A DNA stretch of 64,000 nucleotides, taken from NCBI RefSeq assembly GCF_008312895.1, contig NZ_VSSP01000004.1, positions 124,001 to 188,000 on the forward strand. The letters are read 5' to 3'. Made by a program: the position numbers and the translations under genes. Within the stretch, counting starts at the first letter, position 1, and the number at the start of each line of letters is the position of its first letter. Positions 1 to 8,693 of the stretch are shown here, piece by piece. Source of the DNA: Luteimonas suaedae (lineage in GTDB: Bacteria > Pseudomonadota > Gammaproteobacteria > Xanthomonadales > Xanthomonadaceae). The notes beneath the pieces are model-generated. The model did no database searches. It had not been told where the DNA came from and was given only the letters and a program-made list of their open reading frames with translations.

Positions 1-225
1 CTTGCCGCCGTTCTCGGGCGTCACCTTGTTCCAGTAGCGCAGGAAATCCTGCGCCTGCGGCGGGCTGTGGGCGCTGCCCAGGAACTTCTCGTGCCCCGCG
101 GCGATGGCGGTGCCGGCGGGCGTTTCCGCCTCCGCTGCCGCCGGCGGATCATGCTTGCCGCAGCCGGCGAGGCAGAACGCGAGCGCGATCGGCGTTGCGA
201 GCAGGCGGTCCGGTGTCTTCTTCAT
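1..225 (-). CDS. Endo-1,4-beta-xylanase, GH10 family, lipoprotein (N-terminal part, cut by window edge)
   Basis: Only the first 75 codons are inside the window; the gene continues past base 1. The start shows a signal peptide ending in a lipobox (CLAGC, Cys about residue 21), so the enzyme should be lipid-anchored. It then runs into KFLGSAHSPPQ and YWNKVTPENGGK, which match the opening strand and first helix of GH10 xylanases, where WN.VTPEN.GKW is conserved. A GAGG ribosome site lies 11 bases before the ATG. It follows the ExuT-like transporter on the same strand by about 80 bases, so the two are probably co-transcribed. The predicted job is cutting the xylan backbone at the cell surface or in the periplasm. 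The catalytic glutamates lie outside the window. Confidence 0.82.
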   Translation of the reverse strand, partial: MKKTPDRLLATPIALAFCLAGCGKHDPPAAAEAETPAGTAIAAGHEKFLGSAHSPPQAQDFLRYWNKVTPENGGK

Positions 226-305
226 CGTTGCGTACCTCGGAGGATGTGGATGCGTTGATCGTTGCCGTGGGCCAAGGCGGCGCGGCGCCTGTGCGGGCGC
301 CCGGG

Positions 306-1616
306 TCAGGGGGCCGTCGCCGGTCTGTCCACGTCCAGGCGCGCCGGTTCCAGGCGCGGCGCCAGCAGGTGGATGACCAGCAGTGCGCTCAGGTAGGCGC
401 AGCCTGCCATGACGAACATCGCCGCATAGCTGCCGGTGTGCTGCTTCAGCCAGCCGGCGCCAAGATTGATGCAGAAGCCGCCCATCGCGCCGGCGAACCC
501 GCCGATGCCCACCACCGAGCCGACCGCGGTGCGCGGGAACATGTCGGACGTGAGCGTGAAGAGGTTGGCCGAAAACCCCTGGTGGGCGGCTGCGGCCAGG
601 CCGATGAGCCACACCGCGACCCACTGGCCCTCCACATGTGGCGCGAACACGACAGGCAGGATGCACAGGGCGCAGGCGAACATCGCGGTCTTGCGCGCGG
701 CGTTGGCGCTCCAGCCGCGTTTCATCAGCGCCGAGCTCAGCCAGCCGCCGCCCACGGAACCGACGTCGGCCAGCAGGAACACCGTGACCATCGGCAGCCC
801 GATGGTCCGCAGGTCCACGCCGAAACGGTCGGCCATGAACAGCGGGAACCAGAATAGGTAGAACCACCAGATCGAGTCGGTGAGGAATTTGCCCAGGGCG
901 AACGCCCAGGTCTGGCGGAACCGCAGCAGCTGTGCCCACCGCAGTCTCCCCGGCGGGTCGGGCGGATCGCTTTCGATGTGCGCGAGTTCGGCGCTGGACA
1001 CCTTCGGGTGCTGCGCCGGACGGCGATAGACCGGCCACCAGAACAGGATCCAGACCAGGCCGGCGAGACCGGTGGCGACGAACGCCGTCCGCCAGCCCCA
1101 GGTCAGGGCCAGCCACGGGACGACGAGCGGGGCGACGATGGCGCCGACGTTGGAGCCGGCGTTGAAGATGCCGGTGGCAAGCGCCCGCTCCTTCTTCGGG
1201 AACCACTCGGCGACGGTCTTGACCGCGGCCGGGAAGTTGCCCGACTCGCCCAGCCCCAGCGTGAAGCGCGCGAGGCTGAACCCCACCACCGACTTCGCCA
1301 GGGCATGCCCCGCCGCGGCCAGCGACCACACGGTGAGATACACGGTGTAGCCAATCCGCGTGCCGACGCGGTCGATGAACCAGCCGGCGACGAGAAACCC
1401 GATCGCGTAGGCCAGGGTGAACGAAGCGCTGATGACGCCGTAGTCCTGGTCGCTCCAGCCGAGCTCGGTACGGAGCGTGGGCGCGAGCACGCCGAGCACG
1501 GCGCGGTCCACGTAGTTGATGGTCGTGGCGAAGAACAGCAGCGCGCAGATGACCCAGCGGTAGCGGCTGATCGTGGCGGTCGGCGTCGATGTGCCGGTGG
1601 CGTGGGTGCTGCTCAT
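306..1616 (-). CDS. MFS transporter, ExuT/anion:cation symporter type (hexuronate or aldonate uptake)
   Basis: The product is 436 residues with about 12 hydrophobic segments. It opens with RYRWVICALLFFATTINYVDR, the typical first helix of the anion:cation symporter branch (ExuT, GudP, glucarate and hexuronate permeases). The GESGNFPAAVK stretch between helices 4 and 5 is a family signature. The start was placed at the internal ATG at 1616 (MSSTHATG) because the 13 upstream codons are low-complexity and promoter-like; the start at 1655 remains possible. It is divergent from the TonB receptor across a region with two LacI-type operators and lies upstream of the GH10 gene, so glucuronate or methylglucuronate released from xylan is the likely cargo. 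The exact substrate is inferred from neighbours. Confidence 0.85.
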   Translation of the reverse strand: MSSTHATGTSTPTATISRYRWVICALLFFATTINYVDRAVLGVLAPTLRTELGWSDQDYGVISASFTLAYAIGFLVAGWFIDRVGTRIGYTVYLTVWSLAAAGHALAKSVVGFSLARFTLGLGESGNFPAAVKTVAEWFPKKERALATGIFNAGSNVGAIVAPLVVPWLALTWGWRTAFVATGLAGLVWILFWWPVYRRPAQHPKVSSAELAHIESDPPDPPGRLRWAQLLRFRQTWAFALGKFLTDSIWWFYLFWFPLFMADRFGVDLRTIGLPMVTVFLLADVGSVGGGWLSSALMKRGWSANAARKTAMFACALCILPVVFAPHVEGQWVAVWLIGLAAAAHQGFSANLFTLTSDMFPRTAVGSVVGIGGFAGAMGGFCINLGAGWLKQHTGSYAAMFVMAGCAYLSALLVIHLLAPRLEPARLDVDRPATAP

Positions 1617-1768
1617 GCCGGGCCTGTTGCCGGCAACGCGGGGGCGCGCGTGCACGCGGCGCCAGCGCGGGCGCGATGCGGATCATTGCGCTGCAACGCG
1701 CCGCGCGGGTGTCGACCGGTTCGCTTCATCGCCGTTTTTCCCCTCGCACAGGGCGGTGCCCGCCATGA

Positions 1769-1782
1769 TGGTAGCGCTATCA
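1769..1782. promoter_or_regulatory. Xyl-box-like LacI-family operator (copy 1)
   Basis: The sequence TGGTAGCGCTATCA is a near-perfect 14-base palindrome with the central CG of LacI-family operators. It closely resembles the Xyl box recalled for Xanthomonas campestris XylR (TGGTAGCGCTAACA). It lies about 150 bases upstream of the ExuT-like start. Assignment to a XylR homologue is inference. Confidence 0.75.
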
Positions 1783-1929
1783 GTAGCACAGGCGGAACCG
1801 GGCAGGCTACCGCCGCGTCGCAGAGTCGAAACCACGGTATGGCGCACGGGAATGATGCTGCGCTGCAGCGTCGACCGCGCTGGGCGGGGGCCGGGCCGTC
1901 ATGCTGCTACGCAGCGTGCGGAGCAAAAA

Positions 1930-1943
1930 TGGTAGCGCTACCA
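1930..1943. promoter_or_regulatory. Xyl-box-like LacI-family operator (copy 2)
   Basis: The sequence TGGTAGCGCTACCA is a perfect 14-base palindrome, 128 bases upstream of the TonB receptor start codon. It is the same motif as the copy at 1769, with the two centres 161 bases apart. Two sites at this distance could allow repressor looping across the divergent promoters. Confidence 0.78.
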
Positions 1944-2071
1944 TCTGCCGCGTTCGTCTTCGGGCCGTTGCACGCCAACAGCGTCGGGACCAGTCGGGAA
2001 CCATCCAGTCGGCGCGCGCTGCGACAGCAGGCCGCGGGTCGTCGAGCCACCAGAAACGGGAGGGGAGTACG

Positions 2072-5041
2072 GTGCAAATCCATATCGCCAGAACGACGTT
2101 GTCACATGCATTGAGCCTGGCCTTGCTGGGCATGGTTAGCGCTCCGGTTCTTGCGCAGGTGCAAGCACAGCAAGAAGCGCAAGCGCAGCCACAGGAGGCG
2201 CGGGCGGCCCAGGACCAGGAGCCGGTAGCGGAGCAGCCGCCGGAAGCGGGCGCCGGCACCGGCGAAATCACCGAGTGGGATGCGGTCGTCGTGACCGGGT
2301 TCCGCCGCAGCCTGCAGTTCTCCACCGAAGCCAAGCGCGATTCCACCGGCTTCACCGACTCGATCTTCGCCGAGGACATCGGCAAGTTCCCGGATCTCAA
2401 CATCGCCGAGTCGCTCAACCGCGTACCGGGCATCCAGATGTCCCGGGACGTCAACGGCGAAGGCCTCAACATCGGCATCCGCGGCCTGCCCAACAGCTTC
2501 ACCCGCACGGTGATCAACGGCGCGCCGGTCGCGACCGCCTCCATCGGCCTGGACGCGCAGAACCAGAACCGCGAGGTCGACCTCAACCTGTTTCCCACCG
2601 AGTTCTTCACCCAGCTCACGGTGCACAAGACGCCGATGGCGAGCCTGCTGGAGGGCGGCGCAGCCGGCGTGGTCGACATGCGCAGCGCGCGGCCTTTCGA
2701 CAACCCGGGCGAGCACTTCACCTATCAGCTGCAGGGTGAATACAACAACATCAGCGACAAGATCAGTCCGCGCGGGTCGGTGACCGGCAGCTGGACCAAC
2801 GAGGAAGGCACCTTCGGTGCACTCATCGGCGTGTCGTCGTCGCGCGGCAGGATCGGCGTCGAGGGTTTCGAGACCATCGGCTGGACCAACCCCGGCCTCA
2901 ACTACGTGCAGTGCGGCATCGACGCGCCCGACGACGTCGATCCCGTTTCGGTGCGGCCCGCGGAATGCAACCGCGGCGGCGGCGGCGGCTGGCTGATCCC
3001 GAACACCGTTCCCGACAACGCGGCCACGATCGCCGCCGGTCTGACCCCGGGCCAGGTGGTCGACCGCGACCTGCTGCTGTCGCTGAACCCGGGCCTGACC
3101 ATCGACCAGATCAGCGAGGCGCTGATGCCGCGCCTGGGCCGCCCGGTACACATGTCGGGCGATCGCGACCGCGATGCCTTCCTGGGCTCGTTCGAGTGGC
3201 GGCCCAACGAGAGCATGCATTTCTACGTCGACACGCTGTACTCGAAGGCGCACCGCACCAACGACCGCCTGGACGTGAACCTGGTCGGCCGCGTGTTCGG
3301 CCCTTCTGGCCTGCTGCCGATGGACATGCAGGTCGACGAGAACGGTGTGGTCACCGAGGCCACCTTCACCAACGCGCAGTTCTTCCTCGAGGCGCGCCCG
3401 TACATCGAGGACGTGCAGTACTGGAGCATCAATCCCGGCGCCACGTTCTGGTTCGGCCACGACGATCTGCTCAAGCTCGACGTACGGGCCAATGCCAGCC
3501 GCAGCTGGATGTTCCGCGAGTCGCCGACCATCCTGGTCAACACGCCCCACACCAACATCGACTACGTCAACACCGGTGACCTGCCCGCATGGGACACCGA
3601 CCTCGACCTCAACGATCCGAACCTGGGCTGGACCTGGGCCGGCGGCCGCGTCAACGTGCAGAACGAGAAGCGCGTGACCGAGGTCGGCGGCGGGCGTGCC
3701 GACCTCCAGTTCGGCGAGGACGGCCGCAACGTGAAGGTGGGCGTGGCCTACGACAAGTTCTCCCGCCGCATCCAGGGCTTCGACAACAGCGAGGCCTGGC
3801 AGGAGAACGTGCTGGCGACGATTTCCGACGCCGACCTGGCGTCGTACCTGGCCCCGGGCCCACACGGCTTCATCAGCGTCGATTTCGACCGCTTCAAGAA
3901 CGACACCGACTATTACCGCTATCGCGACGAGGCGCCCGAGTCGGCCGGCCCCAATACCGGCGGTTCCACCGGCGGCATCAAGGAGAAAACCCTCGGTGCC
4001 TATGTCGAGATCAACGGCGAGGCCGACGTGTGGGAGAGGTCGATGCGCTTCAACGCCGGCGTGCGCTACGTCAGCACCGACCAGGAGGTCAGCGGACCGG
4101 TCACCGTCGGCGGGGTGCGGCAGTGGCAGGTCCTGGAGGGCGACTACGACGAGTGGCTGCCGTCTTTCAGCGCCGCCTGGGACGTGGCCGAAGACGTGGT
4201 GCTGCGGCTGTCCGGGTCGCGCACGATGACCCGGCCGAATCCGAGCTTCATGCTGCCCAATACCACCTTCACCGACCAGTCGGCGCTCAATGCCAGCCAG
4301 GGCAATCCCAACCTGACGCCCTACGTCTCCACCAACTTCGACATCGGCGGCGAGTGGTACACCGGTGGAGAGGGCTTCGTCGGCGTCACCTTCTTCAACA
4401 AGCGCGTCGAGGGCTACACCTACCAGGGCATCAACACGATCCCGTTCTCGCAGCTCGGGATCCCGTTCGACGACCTCACCGAGGGCCAGCAGGGCGCGAT
4501 CATGGCCCGCGGCGGCCCCGACGCGGCCACCGTCAACGTGCAGCAACAGGTCAATGCCGACGGTTCGCTCGACCTGCGCGGCTACGAGCTGATCTGGGTG
4601 CAGCCGCTCGAATTCGTGTTCGAGGGCTTGGGCTTCATGGCCAACCACACCAAGCTCAAGCTCGAACCCGAGGGCCAGGACGCCGACAGGTTGGCCGGCA
4701 ACGTCTTCGGCGTCGCTCCGAAGCTGTGGAACGGCACGGTGTACTGGGAAAACGACATCGCCTCGGTCCGCCTGTCCTACAACTGGGCCGACGACCTGGA
4801 CGCCACCGGTCCCAACCAGCAGGGCATCCCGTATGCCCAGCTCAAGGGCGAGGCCCGCGGCCAGTTCGACCTGTCGGCGAGCTATACGCTGCAGAACGTC
4901 TGGTCCTCGCCGCAGATCACCCTCAACGTGATCAACATCACCGGCGAGGAACGGCGCTCGAACTTCCATTGGCCCAACGCCGTCAACGACTACTACGATC
5001 CGGGCCGCACGATCTTGCTGGGCGTGCGGGGAACGTTCTGA
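2072..5041 (+). CDS. TonB-dependent receptor, xylan/xylo-oligosaccharide type
   Basis: The product is about 989 residues, an outer-membrane active transporter for large carbohydrates driven by TonB-ExbBD. It was started at GTG 2072 because GGGAGGGGAG lies just upstream and a clean signal peptide follows (LALLGMVSAPVLAQ). After a Gln/Ala-rich linker comes the TonB-box-like WDAVVVTGFRRSL, then the plug domain (FAEDIGKFPDLNIAESLNR and VPGIQ, the subfamily with long barrels common in Caulobacter and Xanthomonas). The long barrel ends in GVRGTF with a terminal aromatic, as barrels do. It lies next to xylan enzymes and downstream of a Xyl-box-like operator, so it probably imports xylo-oligosaccharides. 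No anti-sigma-signalling N-terminal domain is present. Confidence 0.92.
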   Translation: MQIHIARTTLSHALSLALLGMVSAPVLAQVQAQQEAQAQPQEARAAQDQEPVAEQPPEAGAGTGEITEWDAVVVTGFRRSLQFSTEAKRDSTGFTDSIFAEDIGKFPDLNIAESLNRVPGIQMSRDVNGEGLNIGIRGLPNSFTRTVINGAPVATASIGLDAQNQNREVDLNLFPTEFFTQLTVHKTPMASLLEGGAAGVVDMRSARPFDNPGEHFTYQLQGEYNNISDKISPRGSVTGSWTNEEGTFGALIGVSSSRGRIGVEGFETIGWTNPGLNYVQCGIDAPDDVDPVSVRPAECNRGGGGGWLIPNTVPDNAATIAAGLTPGQVVDRDLLLSLNPGLTIDQISEALMPRLGRPVHMSGDRDRDAFLGSFEWRPNESMHFYVDTLYSKAHRTNDRLDVNLVGRVFGPSGLLPMDMQVDENGVVTEATFTNAQFFLEARPYIEDVQYWSINPGATFWFGHDDLLKLDVRANASRSWMFRESPTILVNTPHTNIDYVNTGDLPAWDTDLDLNDPNLGWTWAGGRVNVQNEKRVTEVGGGRADLQFGEDGRNVKVGVAYDKFSRRIQGFDNSEAWQENVLATISDADLASYLAPGPHGFISVDFDRFKNDTDYYRYRDEAPESAGPNTGGSTGGIKEKTLGAYVEINGEADVWERSMRFNAGVRYVSTDQEVSGPVTVGGVRQWQVLEGDYDEWLPSFSAAWDVAEDVVLRLSGSRTMTRPNPSFMLPNTTFTDQSALNASQGNPNLTPYVSTNFDIGGEWYTGGEGFVGVTFFNKRVEGYTYQGINTIPFSQLGIPFDDLTEGQQGAIMARGGPDAATVNVQQQVNADGSLDLRGYELIWVQPLEFVFEGLGFMANHTKLKLEPEGQDADRLAGNVFGVAPKLWNGTVYWENDIASVRLSYNWADDLDATGPNQQGIPYAQLKGEARGQFDLSASYTLQNVWSSPQITLNVINITGEERRSNFHWPNAVNDYYDPGRTILLGVRGTF

Positions 5042-5110
5042 CCCGCGCCCGCACCGTTGTCCTGCCGCTGTCCGTCCCGCACTCCCCAGGGGCGGGGCGG
5101 GCAGTGGGCA

Positions 5111-5145
5111 GGATGCCGGCATCCCCTTCGTCGCGGGGATGCCGG
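5111..5145 (+). repeat. Strong intercistronic hairpin between receptor and permease genes
   Basis: Two 11-base arms (CCGGCATCCCC at 5116 and GGGGATGCCGG at 5135) are perfectly complementary around an 8-base loop. No T-run follows, so it is not a classical terminator. It could protect the receptor mRNA 3' end and lower expression of the downstream permease, or be a REP-like element. Confidence 0.6.
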
Positions 5146-5270
5146 GCGCGGGCGCAGGCCGCGCATGTCCGGTAGCGCCACGCCCCACGTCGCGCGGGAC
5201 AGGTGTTCGGTCCCCGTAACATCGACGCGTCGCCGCCATGGCGGCAAGTCCGCATCACCGAGTCCCCATC

Positions 5271-6755
5271 ATGGATAGCGCGTTGCAGAAACTCACGGTC
5301 ACGGAAAAGGTCGGCTACAGCCTGGGCGACCTGGCCGCGAACCTGATCTTCCAGACGCTGGTCACCTTCCTGGCGTTCTTCTACACGGACGTGTACCGGA
5401 TTCCGCCCGGTACCGCCGCGACGATCATCTTCACCGTCGGTCTGCTCGGCGCCTTCGTATTCACCCCACTGGTCGGCCTGCTCGCCGACCGCACCCGCAC
5501 CCGCTGGGGCAAGTTCCGGCCCTGGATCCTGTGGACGTCCGTTCCCTTCGGGGTGCTGTCGCTGCTGGCATTCAGCACGCCGGACCTGGGCATGCAGGGC
5601 AAGATCATCTATGCCCTGGCCACCTACACCCTGCTGGTGATGGTGTATTCGGCCAACAACCTGCCGTATTCCGCCCTGAGCGGGGTGCTGACCGGCAACA
5701 TGGCCCAGCGCAACAGCCTGTCGGCCTATCGCTTCGTGGCGGTGATGATCGCGCAGTTCATCATCCAGGTGCTGCTGCTGCCGCTGGTGCTGATCCTGGG
5801 CGGCGGCGACAAGGTGCAGGGATTCCAGAACGCCATCGCCCTGTTCGCCGTGGTCGGCACGGTGTTCTTCCTGATCACCTTCTTCACCACGCGGGAACGG
5901 ATCGTGCCCACGCCGGAGCAGAGCGCCGGCGTGCTGCAGGACCTGGCCGATCTCGCCCGCAACCGGCCGTGGCGGGTGATGCTGGCGCTCACCATCCTGG
6001 TGTTCATCAACCTGGCGCTCAAGGGCGGGATGTATGTCTACTACTTCCAGTACTACCTGAGCGACGCCGCACTGGCGGAATTCCTCGGCGGCATCGGCTT
6101 CACCGGCTTCATCGATGCCCTGAACGTGATGCTGACGAATGCAGGGTTGGCCGGATTCCAGTGGCCCCGGGACACGTCCACCTCGGCGTTCAGCCTGTTC
6201 AACGCCGGCGGCATCATCTTCATGATCGTCGGCATCGGCTTTTCGCGGCCGCTGGCCGACCGGTTCGGCAAGCGCGATGTCTTCAGGGGCGCGCTGTTCG
6301 TCTCCACGCTGTTCCTGCTGGCGTTCTACCTGTATCCGCCGACGGCCATCTGGCTGGTGTTCGTCTCCTACATCCTGCACGGCTTCAGCTACGGGATCAC
6401 CATTCCGCTGCTCTGGGCCATGATCGCCGACGTGGCGGACTACTCGGAGTGGAAGAACAACCGCCGCGCCACCGCGATCGTCTTCTCGGCAATGCTGATC
6501 GGGCTGAAGATCGGCCTGAGCATCGGCGGCGCGCTGGTGGCGGGCATTCTCGCCCTCTACGGCTACGACGCCGTCATGCCGGCGCAGCCGCCGGAGGTCG
6601 TCCATGGCATCAGGCTCGCGGTCAGCGTGTACTGCTCGATTCCCTTCCTGCTGGGCGTCGCCCTGCTGTTCTTCTACGAGATCGACAAGCCCATGGAGTC
6701 GCGCATCGAGCGCGAGCTGGGCGCGCGCAGGCCTCAGGGCGGCGCGGCGATCTGA
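5271..6755 (+). CDS. GPH-family (glycoside-pentoside-hexuronide) sugar:cation symporter
   Basis: The 494-residue inner-membrane protein has about 12 transmembrane segments. It carries KVGYSLGDLAANLIFQ at the N-terminus and PLVGLLADRTRTRWGKFRPW in the first cytoplasmic loop; both are hallmarks of the MelB/XynB/XylP group. The middle motif ADVADYSEWKNNRRATAIV is also typical. The start was chosen at ATG 5271 because homologues begin just before KLTVTEKVGY. It lies 229 bases after the receptor and 32 bases before the GH43 gene on the same strand. It should carry xylo-oligosaccharides or xylosides into the cytoplasm, where the GH43 enzyme can act. Confidence 0.9.
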   Translation: MDSALQKLTVTEKVGYSLGDLAANLIFQTLVTFLAFFYTDVYRIPPGTAATIIFTVGLLGAFVFTPLVGLLADRTRTRWGKFRPWILWTSVPFGVLSLLAFSTPDLGMQGKIIYALATYTLLVMVYSANNLPYSALSGVLTGNMAQRNSLSAYRFVAVMIAQFIIQVLLLPLVLILGGGDKVQGFQNAIALFAVVGTVFFLITFFTTRERIVPTPEQSAGVLQDLADLARNRPWRVMLALTILVFINLALKGGMYVYYFQYYLSDAALAEFLGGIGFTGFIDALNVMLTNAGLAGFQWPRDTSTSAFSLFNAGGIIFMIVGIGFSRPLADRFGKRDVFRGALFVSTLFLLAFYLYPPTAIWLVFVSYILHGFSYGITIPLLWAMIADVADYSEWKNNRRATAIVFSAMLIGLKIGLSIGGALVAGILALYGYDAVMPAQPPEVVHGIRLAVSVYCSIPFLLGVALLFFYEIDKPMESRIERELGARRPQGGAAI

Positions 6756-6787
6756 TCCATCGAAACCTACTTTGAACAAGGATCCCC

Positions 6788-7804
6788 ATGTCCGATGAAT
6801 CGGTGGCCGTCGACCTGCAGGCGCTGGCCGACAAGGCCATTTCACAGCCCCTGTTGACCCACATCTACATCGCCGATCCGTCGGCGCACGTGTTCGAGGG
6901 CAGGATCTACATCTACGCCTCCCACGACATCGATGCGGGCGCCGCGTTCAACGACGACGGCAGTCACTTCGGCATGGAGGACTACCACGTACTGCGCATG
7001 GATTCACCCGAGGGCGCGGCCATGGACTGCGGCGTCGCGCTGCACGTGAAGAACGTGCCCTGGGCCGAGCGGCAGATGTGGGCGCCGGATGCGGCCTGCC
7101 GGGACGGCAAGTACTACCTCTACTTTCCCGCCAAGGATGCCGACGGCATCTTCCGCATCGGCGTGGCCGTGGGCGATCGCCCCGACGGCCCGTTCACGGC
7201 CGAGCCCGAACCCATCGAAGGCGGCTACTCCATCGACCCGGGCGTGTTCGCTGACGACGACGGCGAACACTACATGTATTTCGGCGGCATCTGGGGCGGG
7301 CAGCTGCAGAACTACCGTGACAACGTCTACGATGCGACCTTCGACGAGCCGGCCGACGACGAACCCGCCCTGGGACCGCGGGTGGCGCGGCTGGACGAGG
7401 GCATGAAGCAGTTCGGTGAGGCGTCACGCGAAATCCTGATCCTCGACGAAGCCGGCAGGCCGCTGCGGGCGGGCGACCATGCGCGCCGCTACTTCGAGGG
7501 TCCGTGGGTACACAAGCACGAGGGCAGGTACTACCTGTCGTACTCGACCGGAAACACCCATTTCCTGTGCTATGCCGTGGGCGACAACCCCTATGGCCCC
7601 TTCACCTACCGCGGGAAGGTCATGACGCCGGTGGTCGGCTGGACCACCCACCATTCCATCTGCGAGTTCCAGGGCAGGTCGTACCTTTTCTACCACGACG
7701 CCCTGCTCTCCGGCGGCGTGACCCACCTGCGCTCGGTCAAGGTCACCGAACTGCACTACGACGATGAAGGCAGGATCGTGACCATCCATCCCTACGGCGC
7801 TTGA
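6788..7804 (+). CDS. Glycoside hydrolase family 43 (beta-xylosidase / alpha-L-arabinofuranosidase)
   Basis: The 338-residue protein has the five-bladed GH43 propeller pattern. The candidate catalytic base is Asp30 in YIADPSAH, WAPDA follows near residue 100, the pKa-modulating Asp is in SIDPGVF near residue 154, and the proton donor Glu is in RRYFEGPWVH near residue 237. There is no signal peptide, so it is probably cytoplasmic and acts on oligosaccharides brought in by the GPH permease just upstream. An AAGGAT ribosome site precedes the ATG. Whether it prefers xylose, arabinose or galactose linkages cannot be read from sequence alone; the locus favours xylo-oligosaccharides. Confidence 0.88.
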   Translation: MSDESVAVDLQALADKAISQPLLTHIYIADPSAHVFEGRIYIYASHDIDAGAAFNDDGSHFGMEDYHVLRMDSPEGAAMDCGVALHVKNVPWAERQMWAPDAACRDGKYYLYFPAKDADGIFRIGVAVGDRPDGPFTAEPEPIEGGYSIDPGVFADDDGEHYMYFGGIWGGQLQNYRDNVYDATFDEPADDEPALGPRVARLDEGMKQFGEASREILILDEAGRPLRAGDHARRYFEGPWVHKHEGRYYLSYSTGNTHFLCYAVGDNPYGPFTYRGKVMTPVVGWTTHHSICEFQGRSYLFYHDALLSGGVTHLRSVKVTELHYDDEGRIVTIHPYGA

Positions 7805-7904
7805 TCTTCGCTTCGCCGTCGCGAGCAGGCCGGAGCGACTTGTGGGGTGCTGATGGGTCGGCCGATGACGGCCGCAGGGCGTTCCCTGCGCCGGGAGCGC
7901 TCTG

Positions 7905-8318
7905 TCAGCTGGCTTCGGGCAGGTGCACGACTTCCCAGAGATGGCCGTCCGGATCCTGGAAGTAGCCGGCGTAGCCGCCGTAGAACGTTTTGCCGGCCGG
8001 CTTGACGATCACGGCGCCCGCGCGCGCCGCCTGCGCCATTGCCGCGTCCACCTCCGCGTCCGAAGCCACGTTGTGGCCGATGGTGAAGTTGCCGGGTTGG
8101 TGCCGGTGCAGCGGCAGTCCGGTGTCGCGGGCGATGCTCGCGTGCGGCCACAGCGCCAGTCTCAGGCCCTCCTGCAGATCGAAGAACACGACCGCGCCGT
8201 ACTCGAATTCCTGACCGATGATGCCTTTGGTCTCGAAGCCGAGCCCGTCACGATAGAAGGCAAGCGCGCGCTCCAGGCTGGCGACGCCGAGCGTAAGCAC
8301 GGTGATGCTGGGTTTCAT
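7905..8318 (-). CDS. VOC (glyoxalase/bleomycin-resistance fold) family protein
   Basis: The 137-residue protein has a single VOC repeat pair. It begins ITVLTLGVASLERALAFYRD and ends YFQDPDGHLWEVVHLPE, the usual beta-alpha-beta-beta-beta modules with a C-terminal Glu metal ligand (DGHLWE). The start at 8318 has a GGAGAA ribosome site; the upstream in-frame extension is unlikely. The gene is alone, convergent with the GH43 gene. The substrate is unknown; such proteins act in detoxification or as dioxygenases. Confidence 0.82.
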   Translation of the reverse strand: MKPSITVLTLGVASLERALAFYRDGLGFETKGIIGQEFEYGAVVFFDLQEGLRLALWPHASIARDTGLPLHRHQPGNFTIGHNVASDAEVDAAMAQAARAGAVIVKPAGKTFYGGYAGYFQDPDGHLWEVVHLPEAS

Positions 8319-8444
8319 GCGAGTTCTCCGTTGGTGAAAGCAGAGCGCAGGTTCTTCTGACTGCCAAGGAAGATGCGCCGCATCGTTGGTCCGGCCCGTA
8401 TCGGTTGCGATCATCACCGTTGCAGCCATGCTGGCGGCGGCTCC

Positions 8445-8477
8445 CTAGCCGGTGTCCACATGCCTGCGTCCCAGGAA
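8445..8477 (-). pseudogene. Relic of the alpha/beta hydrolase C-terminus
   Basis: This 33-base stretch matches 9562-9594, the last codons of the alpha/beta hydrolase gene, with a single mismatch. Both read FLGRRHVD(T/A)G followed by TAG on the minus strand. Nothing upstream of the relic reads as hydrolase, so it looks like the surviving tail of a duplicated copy. The rest of the 8319-8693 gap shows no gene apart from the ribosome site of the next one. Confidence 0.6.
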
Positions 8478-8693
8478 CCGGCCCTGGTGCCCGGCGCCGC
8501 GATTATCGACAGCCCGCCTCGCCGAGGCTACCCGGAACCCAGGGCCATGCCACGCCCGGGAGGATCCGGCGGCGATCGCCGCGGCCGACGTGAGGCGATC
8601 GTCCCATGAGTCGCTGGTGACCTTCGCCACATGCGGCCGAAAGCCCGCGACATACACTCGACCTACGACATACAGCAAGGTGGAGCGTGCACC

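Larger units (their letters stand above)
1617..2071. promoter_or_regulatory. Divergent promoter region of the xylan locus
   Basis: These 455 bases separate the ExuT-like gene from the TonB-dependent receptor gene and hold no convincing coding sequence. They contain two 14-base palindromes of LacI-family type, listed separately, one nearer to each gene. This layout suggests that both transcripts are controlled by one repressor that senses xylan breakdown products. The repressor gene itself is not in the window. Confidence 0.7.

Noticed and set aside
2102-5239. A 1045-codon minus-strand frame opposite the TonB receptor
   Set aside because: Composition is Val/Gly/Arg/His-rich without motifs; the plus-strand receptor is certain.
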